A DNA stretch of 64,000 nucleotides from Hygrocybe punicea. Taxonomy: Eukaryota; Basidiomycota; Agaricomycetes; Agaricales; Hygrophoraceae. Below, one piece after another: positions 22,196 to 34,386 of the stretch. The notes beneath the pieces were generated by a model. It worked only from the letters and a program-made list of their open reading frames with translations. It did not search any database and had not been told where the DNA came from. Location: positions 1,488,001-1,552,000 of the forward strand of contig OY744465.1 in NCBI GenBank assembly GCA_963556145.1, read 5' to 3'. A program made the position numbers and the translations under genes. Each line of letters opens with the position of its first letter. Positions within the stretch are counted from its first letter, which is position 1.

Positions 22196-23941
22196 TCACT
22201 CCATGTCTTCTGGAGTTGGTCTGGCAGGACCAGTGAAAATAAAGGCTAGCACTTCATCAACTTCTTTAATTGTTGGAGGCAACCGTTGATATATCTTTGG
22301 TGTTGGGTTTTGAAACATGATGGCATTTGCTTTCATTTTATGCATCCCAGAGGAGACACGAACAATACATTTGTTGTGACGAACACGGGCAATCAAAAGT
22401 TGTTCAGCAAATGTTAGATTTTGAAGTTGTGCAGGAATTCTTCCCATCCAAAGTCCATTTGCCAAAGCATATTTGGGAGTTTGGCCTTTATTCAGACTGA
22501 GCACACATGGTTTGCATATCCATTTACATGTGTCATCTAGCACTGGACCTTTGATATCCTCTATTGGATCAGAACAATGATATCGTTCACATCTTGTGAT
22601 TCCCATATTGTTTCTAGTTAAGATTTTCAGATTAACCTTCGTCTTTGACAATAAAGACATGTTCTTCAACGCAACCAATTGACCACATACAGCACACCCA
22701 CTTTCTTGGAAACATTCGGGTGATGTATCTCTGCACCAGTTGCTGATTATGGTTTCCTTCAATTCAATAGATGGTGGACGAGGAGGAAATAATTGCTCAT
22801 CTGACTTGTCCAATTCTTCTTTCATTTTAGTCTGAGTTTCTTCTTTTCCGCACTCATATGTTTCTGTCATTTGTTGTCTTTTGTACCACTCTTTACACTT
22901 ATCTTTATTTGATTTAATATCATGCACATGAAAAATAGAAACATGAGTATCACAAGCTGAACAATGATGCCTCATTAATGCCACAGATAGATCTTGTCCA
23001 TGTAATCTTCGTAATGTCTTTGACAAATATATACCATGTATTATTGTTATTTCACCAATATCCTTCACTGTCAAATTTGGCAGAAGTTCATGTAAAGACA
23101 TTTTAACACATGCATAATTTTTTCTATCTTCATATAAAGTGTTGGCAGTTTGTTCATCAATATGCCCCACATATTTGAATAATATGTCAGAATCATGGTT
23201 GATATTATTAGACGGTAGCATGAAAGATTGAATAAAGCTAAACTTAAATGTTGGTATTCGTTTACCACCACCAATGTAGTCATATCTATGAACAGAATTT
23301 ATATATAAAGATTTAAACAAGTTTCTGAATAAATTCAAATTGAACATAATTATGTTTGAACGGCTATGCCGTATTATGAAACATAGTGTGGTCCACAGCA
23401 ACGTTGCATGTGATAGAGAACTAGTAATACAATGAAACAAATATGATCTGAAATCATGTCGTCTCAATAGCGATCGCATTAGCAATGCATTGATCATTTT
23501 ACAACGACATTGAACAGTGATAGGTTTGAGAAGACAATACAAAGCGAAGAGATATTTAGGAGGTAAGAAATATGTTCTGTCATATTGAATAGAACATAAT
23601 TGCATTTTGAACGTGCTATTTTTAAATGTAGTCCAAACGAATAATGGATCGACCGTCAAGTTATCTTTTGTTATTTCAATGAACTTTACACATTGTGTTG
23701 CATTTATTTGCATCAATATTGTTGCATCGCCCTGATCTGGGGCAAACTCATGTTCTATGAGTTTTCTTTGAAAAACACCCAATTCTTGGGTCAATGCCGA
23801 TATCAAAGGAGTGGATATTGGTTCAAGAGAGATATACATAAGTTGGTCTTGGCATAGTTGTGGAAATATGGTTGCGTTTGCAAGGAAATGTAGATAAGTC
23901 AATACCGCAATGCAGACATGCATGATATCGTGGAGATTCAT
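22196..23941 (-). pseudogene. Helitron protein N-terminal region (DUF6570-like)
   Basis: The conserved part begins at about MSLHELLPNL (Met near 23101). It includes a Cys-rich zinc-binding-like region (CAVCGQL, CERYHCSDP, CKWICKPC) and the block YALANGLWMGRIPAQLQN, FAEQLLIARVRHN and VLAFIFTGP, which commonly opens fungal Helitron Rep-helicase proteins. The frame stays open to 23941, but the extra part is AT-rich and unlike the family, so I prefer the start near 23101. It ends in TGA at 22196-22198 in frame with the following segment. Confidence 0.8.
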
Positions 23942-24234
23942 GTGGATTGGTGATAGTAAGAGAAAGCACCGCCCATGTATCTATTTAACTAGTTAAGTGG
24001 TTCGGATCATGAACAACAATTAACACAATTGGATTGATCATATGACATTATCTTATTTGTAAGCTCTTCCAAAAACATCATAAGGTGTGCCTGAAGCTTT
24101 ATAATGTTTTTATTCAATTGAATGTTTTCGTAACATACGTAATATTCCGGTACTGAATAGTCATAGCTTTCCTTGGAGTGATGGTTATGCTTGCCACCAT
24201 ATGAGGGGGATTTGTTACAGTTGTCACAGGGGAT

Positions 24235-24418
24235 GGATGAGGAATTTACCATCAAATAATATTGAGATCTCCACTCAATTATTTTTGTTGTTATCATAAG
24301 TCCGAAAACGTTGTAAAAAGTGGATAACATTATGTTTTCGACATTTTCGGACTTATGATAGCAACAAAATAATTGAGTGGAGATCTCAATATTATTTGAT
24401 GGCAAAAATTCCTCATCC
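24235..24418. repeat. 184-bp inverted repeat between the Helitron gene and gene D
   Basis: Arms of about 75 bp pair closely (GGATGAGGAATTT... with ...AAATTCCTCATCC; the inner part AAGTCCGAAAA pairs with TTTTCGGACTT). It could be a small foldback element or a stable hairpin between divergent parts of the Helitron. No target duplication is evident. A 132-residue minus-strand ORF (24007-24405) overlaps it but looks accidental. Confidence 0.7.
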
Positions 24419-24890
24419 GTCTCCTATGTGTCTCCCCATTTAATTGGTCCATAAAGTTGGCAGTTCTGGTTTATTACATATATTCAATTTGAATGTTCAT
24501 TAACTCGAGTCATAGTAATCCAAGGTTGTCCTTCTCATGTTACCTTCTCATGTTACCTGTGGTGGCTGTACTGACAAACGTGAACTGAAATTAATACACT
24601 TAATTTAGGCAAACAGGTTTTCAGTCACCAAGATCGATGTCTTATGTGATATCTGTGTATACTTATTATCTTACTCAATTGTTATGGTCATAGGAAAGTA
24701 ACACAAGCCATTTTCAATAGAGCAAAAAAAGAAATGTACAGATATTGTACAAATGTAAAGAATGGCGGTAGAGGAGGACGTTGAGGGCACAGATTACCAA
24801 CAGATTACCAGAAATCAACGACTGAGATAAAAGTGTCTTTAGTCAAATATAATTAATACTCCACAAAAAGAGGACTTACAGCAACCGAAA
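24419..24890. other. AT-rich spacer between Rep-helicase and gene D
   Basis: No gene or clear repeat seen. TTACCTTCTCATG occurs twice in tandem near 24540. Confidence 0.4.
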
Positions 24891-26805
24891 CTAAGGGCCA
24901 GGGTCCAGTTTAGATGTTGACGCCTTGGGAGATGAAGGCCTTGTTTGGCTCGGCGTAATCGAGACTAGGATATCGTGAGGAACGATATTGCTCCAATCTA
25001 CATCCATTGATAAACCGCCTGGCTCCGCCGGGGTCGACGACTGATGGCGTGACGATGCACGCGTATTGGGACGGAATCCTAGGATATTGATAAGATCAGA
25101 TGTGAAATCTATATAGAGTGTGATGTGCATACCCGGAGTTGGAGACTTCTTCGGAGGCTTCGCTGGCTGGAGCCTTTCTGCGATAATACCGGCTTGCTCC
25201 AATGCCAGATCCAACTTCCTCCTCTTTGCTGTCTCGCCGTCCTCGTGATCGCCGCTGAGAGAGTCCTGTATGGGTTTGGGAGGTCCATCGTTGTCGTGCA
25301 TGATTACATCGTCATCAGAATGCAACAACCCCTCCCATTCTGGTCCTAACAAGCCCAACTTTGCGGATTCCAGTGGCACATCATCCGACTCGGAGGAGAC
25401 GGGTGGTTTAACTTCCACTGTCAATTTTTCGGATTCTGATTTCTTGGATCCGCACGACGGCGCAATTTCGACAGCGACTGTGAGATGTCAGTGCATTATT
25501 CAGAGCAAAGTGAGTAATGTACGCATTTGAGCCTTTGATCGTTTCTTCTTTACCGGGGCTACGTCCTCCTCCATCTTGATATCGTCTATGCATGAATGAA
25601 CAATATGCGTTATAAGCTTGATATTTAGAATTTAATAACTCACCATCAGCGTCGTCATCGGGTTTGGACTTCACGGTGCGTTCTGTGATGATGAGGAGTT
25701 ACCGTGTGTGATGATCACAGACAATGAAAGTACTTACTGGGCTTGGGCTTGGGCTTGGGCTTCTTTTTGTCCTTCTCGGACGAATTGTCTGCGCCACCTG
25801 AATATTCAGTACATCTATACACTGCTATGGTTAAAAATTTGTACAAACCAGCGGAGGATGTCTTCTGTTTTTTGACTGATTTTGACTTGGCTTTGCCCTT
25901 GCCCTTGCCCTGGGGAACCGGCTCTTCTGCAAATGTATTATATTATTAGCACATTCACACATGTAATTATAGATCATACCTTCATCGTCCTCCGCCACAT
26001 CGGCATCGACGAGGACACTATGTCCTTTACACCAAGCAATAACATGACCGATGATTTCGAGCTTTGTGGCGTCCGGAAGCCCACCGAACGACCAATTTGC
26101 AGAGGTTCCGCTGTGCCATGCTGGCACAGATTCGTCGTATTTCGCCCAATCTATGATGCCAGATGTCATAATCCATTTGTCTGCCAATGCGTATATATAC
26201 TCACCGAGGTCCTCTGGCATGGTCTCGGTGCTAACAGCGCCATGTTGAATCAATGCCGATGGAGAATGCTTGCCGACATAAAACTCTTTGAGGAGCCAAT
26301 CGTCGAAAATCTTGCTTCGCCAGTCACGGGCAACCTCGTTGGCCCGTTTTGCGACCAAAACCTCTGCCCAAATTTCGTCCATGACGGTGTCGGTATACTT
26401 GAGGTAATCCCGAAGTAAATCGGTCCCTTCCTTATCGTTTTTGATGTAGTCCGGCGAGTAGTGGGGTGCCTTGTTGTATGCGACGGCTGCTGTCGCGTAG
26501 ATGTACATATCCATTTCATAAATCAATCGACGCAGCGGTTCCTTGTATCGTTCGGGCATTTCGCGCCATAACTCGCCTCGGGCGGTGGCATCGTGAGGGT
26601 GGGTCTTCAGTACATAGAGATTACGAGAGAAGACGGGAACGGTGCCGGATTCCTTGTTGGGTGCCGGAATCTTCAGCGGGACCATGTACTGGATTTGGAA
26701 GATGTGATGCAGCTCCTGCAGCTTTTTGGGCGGCGCATCAGGCCAGTATTTGAAAGCCGCGGGATTGACGGTGGGAGTCGAAGTTTTGACGACTGGCAAG
26801 GACAT
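24891..26805 (-). CDS. Helitron cargo gene D, unknown 532-residue protein, seven exons
   Basis: Seven exons can be joined with GT-AG introns: 26805-25980, 25926-25849, 25797-25738, 25682-25644, 25585-25523, 25477-25133 and 25078-24891. The lengths sum to 1599 bases, exactly 533 codons with no internal stop. The first 275 residues look globular, with many Trp/Tyr (WPDAPPKKLQEL, YVLKTHPHDATA, WLLKEFYVGKH, SGTSANWSFGG). The rest is low complexity and charged (KPKPKPK, acidic clusters) and may be nuclear. I do not recognise the family. The gene is more GC-rich than the Helitron genes, which fits capture from a host gene region. Confidence 0.7.
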
Positions 26806-27150
26806 GGTAGCTGTAGTAGAATCTTTGTGGTGGGCGTCTGAGGGAAAAAACGAGGGGAACGGAAAACGTTGGATGTCAGGGTCGATGCCCTAGCCTATGA
26901 AGCAACTGGCCAGGTCAGATGACCTGTCAATGACACATGTTCGGCATTGTATACATTGATCGGACACGTGGTGTACAAATAACATACAACCAAACAGATT
27001 CTGAAGTTGTGCCGTAATACATCCTTAAAATGTCGATAAGCGCTATTTGTCATGTAGCTATACAAATATATATTGTTAACTTGTGACACGTCGAAGAGAT
27101 CGAACATGCTTGATGTTAATATACATAATGGTATGGTCATTAACATAGAC
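26806..27150. other. Promoter-side spacer of gene D
   Basis: Holds the region upstream of gene D and leads into the palindrome array. No gene seen. Confidence 0.35.
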
Positions 27151-27625
27151 AATGGATTATCGAACGCTTGTCAAACACTTGTCGAACAGGCCGAACAGTG
27201 TTCGAAAAGTGTTCGACAAGTCAATGCTACGTCAATAAATCAAGTGGAATATATATTAACATAGCAATGGCTTGTCGAACACTTGTCGAACAGGCCGAAC
27301 ACTGTTCGACAAGTGTTCGACAAGCCACTTCTACGTGAATATATGTTCCACTTAATTTATTGATGTAGCATTGACTTGTCGAACACTTGTCGAACAGTGT
27401 TCGGCCTGTTCGACAAGTGTTCAACAAGTCATTGCTTTGTTAATATATATTCCACTTAATGTATTGACGTAGCATTGGCTTGTCGAACACTTGTCGAATA
27501 GGCCGAACACTGTTCAACAAGAGTTCGACAAGCCATACGGACATTGATTAATGCATCAAGATGCATATGACTAACCGAACACTTGCCGAACAGTGTTCGG
27601 CCTGTTCGACACGTGTTCGGCAGGT
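27150..27625. repeat. Array of about five GTTCGACAAG palindromes
   Basis: Units at about 27160, 27271, 27375, 27479 and 27574 each carry an imperfect palindrome of about 55 bp. Each is made of CTTGTCGAACACTTGTCGAA followed by its reverse complement around GGCC (…CAGGCCG…). Spacing is about 100-110 bp. The spacers between units (with AATAAATCAAGTGGAATATA) also appear in both orientations. Similar palindromes form the array at 34387-35222. Confidence 0.85.
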
Positions 27626-28157
27626 CGTTACATTGTTATTCATTCTAAAGACAAATATGGGTGCACAACCAACCCCTTGCCGATCCAACCGGGGGAGCAT
27701 CATTGTTGCCGTTGTCACCTGACACGAATCTGATATCATTGATAGTCAAAACGATTATCCAAACTTGATTAACTCTTCTTCTCCTTCACACTCACCATCT
27801 CACAACACATCCCGAGTTATAGAACACATACCGGTATATCACAGTACCATTCTGAACCCCGTTGAATTTACAAACTAACATAATCTGATCTGTTAGACCT
27901 TCAATATGCCCAAATCTCGCAAGGAAGTTGGCTATGAAGTGTGCCACCACATCTGTCCAGGACGAAACTGCCTCTCGATGCAGACGCAAACTATCCTCTG
28001 GAAAAGGGAAGGAAGTTCCTGTCAGCGCCATTGTGGATCCGCAAGCAAGCATCCAAATTGCATCGCATCCGGTACCTGTCCTCTATCCAGCTGTATTGGA
28101 TGGAAGGGCGCAGAAAATTCCATAGGTGTTTGAAATGCTACTGAAGAGGAACTTGCG
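27626..28157. other. Spacer before gene C
   Basis: Short overlapping ORFs only. It is probably the promoter and 5' untranslated region of gene C; an upstream start for gene C within 27906-28158 cannot be excluded. Confidence 0.35.
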
Positions 28158-29724
28158 TTGTTGCCATCGACGGCATCCAATACACCAGATCCCACTTCCG
28201 ATGTGGAGATGGAGGATGCAGCCATGAGCACGATTACACAGTCCGTCAGGACCGATCCCGTTTTCCACATAATCTTTGTTCTTGATCCCACCACCCGTAT
28301 TACAAGCAAAGCCACTGCAACCAATGATCTTGCATTTGTCAACGTTACGATTTCACAAGACGAGTACGAAACCGTCTCGCACCTCGATGGTTATATTCAC
28401 AATATCAAGGCGCACAAGACGCGATATTTCGTTTGCATGCAGGAATGGGTTTGTATATTTTAAAAATGTATGGAGAATTATCGCTAAAGAATACTTTCCA
28501 ATTCCAGGTTTATGTTGCTATGCGAATGCACCACTGGCGGTGTGACGAGCCCAACAGTGCAATACGCCGCTTCAATGTTGAATACATGTTTTGGCCGGAG
28601 TTCGCTCATGCCATGCTCAACTCACCGGGGTCGAACATAACATGGAATAAGTTCAAATCCACCGATTGCGTATTTGGTGGTGTGGACATGGGAATGTCCT
28701 ATATGTAAGCGTGTCAAACATTTTTGCCGAGTTTCCTTTCTTTTTAATTCGGTTAATTCGAATGTCATCTATAGTGGTAATCAATATGGTATAACGGTCG
28801 AAAACGTGTCGACATTCTTGGCCGGAATTGACCAGCTGTGTCAAACGATTCAGGTGTGGCCACCACCGAAACAAATGAACACCGTGCATTCGAAATGGAC
28901 GCAGATGCAAAACTTGCTCCATGTCGCATTGTCAAGGACGCACACGATGCGACCACAATCAAGGCTGCTGAAGGATGGTGAACCGTTTCCACCGAACATT
29001 GTTTTGAAGCGAACGCATAGTGACACCGGTCACCATGTGTTGTTCCCGGGCGATCCAAGGCGGAATTGGGACTATATGCGCCTGAACTGTGAGGTCCCCA
29101 GTTCACGTTGGTTTGGTCAAACCTATGTTGAGCCGCTGGCCAAGATCGGAGAATGGCGAGTGTTTTTGTTAGGTGGAAGGGACATTTACACGGTCCATAC
29201 GCATTACAACAAAGAGAGCAAATCATGGAGGTGGGATATTGTGACGACCTTCTATACGTTAGAGGAATTGAGGTAGGCAGATGCCCTCTGTCTCGCATTA
29301 CATGTTCACGAGTTTTTGGCATTTTCCAAGATCGTTCCAAGCACAGGGAATGCTCATGAAGACCGATGTTTGCAATCCGGATCACGGCTCCATTGCAATT
29401 CGAGATCAAGCAAGACAGCAATTCTTCGGCTTCGTACGAGACACCTACGAGGGGCTGTATGCCATAGAGTCGACGTTGATTGGTGGGAAACCTTCAATGA
29501 GTGTATTCTGTCGCATGGACATTTCGCTCATTGTTGATTCAAACACCAACAATGTCAATTACTTCGTGAACGAGATCGAACGGTATCACACCTGCAGCTT
29601 GTGGTCCAACATGAAGCAAGGCGCGAAATCCGCTCAGGCACCAATCGGATCTTTTGCGGACACATTTTCGGCGGTATTTTATAAATGGCTTGTAGACATT
29701 ACAAATGCATACTCATATTTTTGA
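28158..29724 (+). CDS. Helitron cargo gene C, ATP-grasp-like protein, four exons
   Basis: Exons 28158-28448, 28508-28704, 28775-29272 and 29313-29724 join with GT-AG introns into 1398 bases (466 codons including stop) with no interruption. The second half reads like an ATP-grasp fold: IVLKRTHSDTGHHVLFP (possible nucleotide loop), a FGQTYVEPLAKIGEWRVFLL block, and near the end FCRMDISLI followed by NYFVNEIER, resembling the Asp...Asn-Glu metal site of that superfamily. ATP-grasp enzymes ligate carboxylates to amines using ATP; the substrate here is unknown. The family call is from motif memory and should be treated as probable. The gene lies between the two palindrome arrays. Confidence 0.65.
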
Positions 29725-29899
29725 ACTTCACTTGTACATTAGTCAACTTTAAATGTCACAAATCGGATCTCATGTCTGAGAGGCACGAAACGCTTTGATT
29801 TCAATGATAGGTACATTACAAATTCAAGGCAACATAAAGAGAATTGGCAATAGGCCACGCTGCATGGCACACTAGTTTCATGATGAGAAAGACGACAAG

Positions 29900-31920
29900 T
29901 TAATGAGAGACGCCCAATACCATCACCCACTGCACATTTAGGGAAATACTCTTCAACAAATCATCAGAGCGTTTGAAGGTATTGATCGTGTGGCCGACCA
30001 CAACGCACGATTCTGCAGGAACATCGCCTGGAAAGTGGGGGAGTTTCTGAAGTATTTTGAGGGTGTCGGTAAAGTCCGTTTTAACTTTCCGGGCATCATA
30101 GATTGGGACTATGAATACAGGCATCAAAAACGAAACCAAGGACATTGTGTGAGAGAGAATAAAACTAACCAATGTCATGGAATGACAGCGCAGTCTTTTG
30201 GTAAGATGGAGCGGGATGTCGAGTAAAAGGACTAGACTGCACGAATTTCGAAGAGGAAGCTTCTATTGAATATGAGTAAGGATTGATAACAGAGCATTGA
30301 ATGTATACTCACTGCTAGGAGATGCATCCATCCCACTTGCCGCTGTCGTCGAGAAGGACAGAAAGTCCTTATATAGTTGTGCACGAAATTCCACCTCACC
30401 AGTGACCATTCCAATGGCGCCAACATACCGCTCCCATTCTCCTGAGAGTAAAGCCCCTTGGATGACTTTGATCGGTTTCGTGTTCCCACCAACTTTTGGC
30501 TCATCAAGGAAGCATGAATCGACTAGAATGACAGAAGTGAAGATCGTTGGGATGGCACCAGCAACGGAGTGGAAGAAACTACGCCCAAATGCTCCAGTAG
30601 AGATATTGGCGGGATCGCCACGAGAAAGATTTGAGTACTTGCCAGATCGAACAAAGGTCACTGCGGAGAACAGCAAACTGTTATGTGATGTGAACTGTCT
30701 TTAACCATAAAGTCCTAGCTGACAGCTTACTTTTGGTTGACCTTGCGAATGTTGCTGATAACATCGCTGTACTGAGGATTGCCATTCCCTATAGCACTAG
30801 ACCAAGATACCATGGCCGCGGCCCTATTCAATATTAAGCATTGCTTAAGAAGATAAAACCGAATAGTTACTTAATATTGACACAGTCCTTATATGTATCG
30901 ACCAACTGAGGGTCTCTTGTACCAATGTTGGACTCATCCGTGTTTGGAGAGCGTATGCTAAGCAAGGACATCAATTAAAAAAATAATAGACAGATGTAAT
31001 GTACCTGGTGATTTGGTTTTGTGCATATGTCACAGCTCCATCATCGCTACTGGAAACATTGTCGTCACTGATATCATGAAGACGGGTAGTCTTTGTGACT
31101 TTGGAGGAAATCGCCTTCATGGTTTTGATGGATGTATCAGAGTTGCTGATCATTTATTAATATATGAAGGACAAGAATCATATGAAGTATCATACCGAAG
31201 ACCATTATCTGCATTTGATTTCTTAGAACCGAATTCAAGTTTTGCGATAGGCCTACGACATGTCTAACATATGACCAATTATTCAATTTCCAACTCACAT
31301 GAATGTTTCGTCGCTGTCGTCATCCTCATCATGTAATTGATGCTGGTTTGACTTTGTCTTCTTCGATGGAGAAGAGAATTTACTATGTAAAGCGATTAAA
31401 GAATACACAAATATAAAAGACATTATTTAGAGCTACTGACCTGTCTTCGTCTTCCTCTGAAGCATGCCGCCTTTTACCGCTGAATATAAAGAATATTAGT
31501 TTGCATGAACAGTATAAATTGAACTTGCAAACCTTGCTCTATTGGTGGTCTTCCTGGACCGCCTATATTACTGAAGTAAATCACTAGTATCTGAAAATAC
31601 AATTCATGAGACACACCTCATAGACGAGACGGGTTTGGCAATGCTAGCGATGCTATGAACACTAATAACGTCTTCGTCTTCGGAGTTGGCAATACTACTG
31701 GGTGGTTTAGTCATGGTGGATGAATCAGAATATTGGAATAAACACGTACACTTCATCATCGACAGGCTTGGTGGTGGTGACCTTCTTACCCTTCCTAGAA
31801 ACAACAGTATGACCTTTATTCAGAACGAGCAGCAATACATGAAAATAAATATACATACGAAACGGCGCTTGATCGAGCTTTGGACTGAGTCTTCACATTC
31901 ACAGACTTCTTAGGGGCCAT
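29900..31920 (-). CDS. Helitron cargo gene B, unknown, about ten short exons
   Basis: The start MAPKKSVNVK lies at 31920; the first exons (31920-31859, 31794-31752, 31697-31617, 31570-31533) encode a Ser/Lys/Asp-rich, probably disordered, segment. The conserved-looking part begins near 30780 (AAAMVSWSSAIGNGNPQYS) and continues with FVRSGKYSNLSRGDPANIST, AGAIPTIFTSVILVDSCFLD and EWERYVGAIGMVTGEVEFRA. The last exon gives VPIYDARKVKTDF, SCVVVGHTINTFKR and LNVQWVMVLG, ending at 29900. I have a faint recollection of similar uncharacterised proteins in mushroom-forming fungi but know no function. Not every splice site was checked. Confidence 0.6.
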
Positions 31921-32718
31921 TGCAAAGATAAGAGCTTTAGGGCGAGGAATGAATCTGTGCGAGATATCGTAGATGAATGAAGGGTCGGATGTGGACGATA
32001 CCATTGCGCTCTCATCGCTATTTAAGTACACTGAGACAGATCGAATACAATAAAGAACTCGTTTATGGAGATCACACCGGCAGGTATGAAAACTACATCT
32101 GTTGATGGTTTGAAGGAGAACTATTCAGATCATAGCGCCATAAAAATGAAAAGAATCAGGGACATTCCCCATGATGTAGAACCCATGATTGACCAGCTGT
32201 TATGCTCAGCATCATCCAACAACATGGATATGGATTACTGGTATGGAGAATAATCAAACACTAAGTCTAATTAGGATTTTGGAATGTAGAACAGCTGTCA
32301 CCACATGGAACTGATCATAAGATCATAACACAGCCAAATTGGAAATAGAAGTTTATGTGACATATATACTCATTTCCAAACAAATACAAACATCGGATCA
32401 ACTATACTGACAGTTGCATCGGAAACAAATCATTCTGAATGGATAGGGGTTTCCTTTTAATGCTGTACAATAAGGAGGTCAAGCATTACGATAGCTGTCG
32501 ATGTATATCCTGTCCTATAAAATGGAGAAAAACAATAAGAATCTATTGAGAAGATCTGCAACACAAGAATGCAAACACCATACAGACATCACAAGTTCAT
32601 GGAGGATGAACATGATGCACTGCCATAATCTCGATGACGATCGAAAACGATTCATGATAAAACAGTCGAAAATTGCGTTTGAATTATAAATCCCACTTCC
32701 ACTTTGCAAATGGACACC
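31921..32718. other. Spacer between divergent cargo genes B and A
   Basis: Two short plus-strand ORFs (32065-32253, 32501-32689) have no recognisable features. This is likely a shared promoter region for the divergently read genes B and A. Confidence 0.35.
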
Positions 32719-33885
32719 TATTATGATTTCAAAAGCGCATGTCAGTCCATATACCACTGAAGGCATTCATACATTCAACTCTACTTTACAGCTGAACATT
32801 TAAGTAATCTCATATCGACACGGATGGACAATGATGACAGTCAACTCGCCAATGCTACAAATGTATGTTCAAATTTTACAATGTATGCTGTGTTTCTTTA
32901 CATTTGCAGATTTCGAATATCAATGTAGTTCATAATGACTCACCAAATTGCTGGAAACTTACACGGCCAAGTACTGATACCACCGAGCATGAAGAACTTG
33001 TCTTAAGCTTACAGGTGATATTGGTGGCCAAAGACCTACCACCAATCACCAGCAGGTATATTGTTCCATCACATAAATCGTAAACAATTGATATACATAT
33101 ATTTTCCAGACCACCCGAACGTCGAACACCATTTCTTCGTCAGAGCATCCTTATAGCAGGTCTCAACATACCACTGTTCGAATCGTACCTTGACAACCTC
33201 CGCATCTTACATCAGAAACTGGCCCGTACTTTCCCAGAACGTGCAATGCTGGACTTCACGTCATCCACCTATATCGAATACACTGCATTATCTATTGGCA
33301 CCTGATACTTCACCGATCGCCGACATGACAATGTTTCATACCATATTCCATTCGAACACAACGTCGATCCCAAAGGTATCCTGTCATCCATGAGCAATAC
33401 TCGATACTTCCATGGGACGGATAATGAGGTCCTTTATTTCAAGTTAACATCAGACGGAGGCCGGCATTGGTGAGTGCTCAGCACAACAATAGTTTGACCA
33501 TTGATAATGATATAGATGACAGCTTTGTACCTGCCAGTCCAACTTGCTTCAGGATTGGTGACATTGTAGAAGTCCAGATGACGGTATCGGCGGTTTCAGT
33601 CAAGAACGACAAATTTAAGATGATACTCAATCTGCACTCATTAGCACTGGTCAACAGCGAGTTTACCGAGGTACCAGACATATCTAATAATTCAATTAAT
33701 AATAACTAATGTACATCCAGAATGCGACGATAGGTCGAACGAAGGCACCTCATCCTGCTCTCAATACTATGACCAGGATTAATATCAAACGTAATGTGGG
33801 TTATGTCCAGTTGACAGACGATGGTGAAGATGTCATAGAAACCCGAAGACGTTTGACCAACCTGAGGATGAATGAAGCCGATTAA
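32719..33885 (+). pseudogene. Helitron cargo gene A, unknown, with one in-frame TGA
   Basis: Probable start MDTYYDFKSACQ at 32719 (uncertain). Later exons encode HLSNLISTRMDNDD, HEELVLSLQVILVAKDLPPI, RTPFLRQSILIAGLNIPLFE, YFTDRRHDN, NTRYFHGTDNEVLYF, CFRIGDIVEVQMTVSAV and KMILNLHSLALV. The last exon ends KRNVGYVQ...ETRRRLTNLRM at 33885. One TGA at 33303-33305 interrupts IGT-x-YFTDRR; the homologue at 63657-63659 has CGA (Arg) there, so TGA is a mutation in this copy. The FRIGDIVEVQ stretch could be a beta-barrel-like module. Function unknown. Confidence 0.62.
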
Positions 33886-34386
33886 TATCTATTATAATTA
33901 CGTTGTACAGTTACATGTGAACATCAATTTTATATAATATTATGTTCTGCAATACGTTCACAAGTGAAATAACAACACAAATAGTTTCATAAAGTGACTG
34001 GATATCTGAGTATCATTTAATCGTAAAAAGTCGTCATCATTTTCCTGTGAATATAACTATTCAAACTGATATGGTATTTCTCATTCAATGGTCCGGCCTA
34101 ACATGCATGGACATTTGCTCAGTACCTTTCAAAAACCTAGAATTAATTGATAAATGTATGTATTGTACACACATATCATATAAAATTTATATTGTTGTGT
34201 AGTAAGAATGGGTTACTTGGATTACATATGGAAAATTTACTGAACACTTTGTTGAACAATATTGGACCCATGTAGCTACATCACAAAAACATCCGATATA
34301 CTGCACTTAGATCTTGCCTTTCCACTGCCAGACATCCGATATACTGCACATACCATTGGCTGTGCAATGGCAGTACCCCTGATTAA
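33886..34386. other. AT-rich spacer downstream of gene A
   Basis: No gene seen. A looser palindrome (GAACACTTTGTTGAACAATA) near 34235 looks like a decayed member of the array that follows. Confidence 0.4.

Noticed and set aside
27150..27625. Regularly spaced palindromic repeats that resemble a CRISPR array
   Set aside because: The spacers are themselves repeated and inverted, units are 100 bp or more, no cas genes are present and the DNA is fungal.
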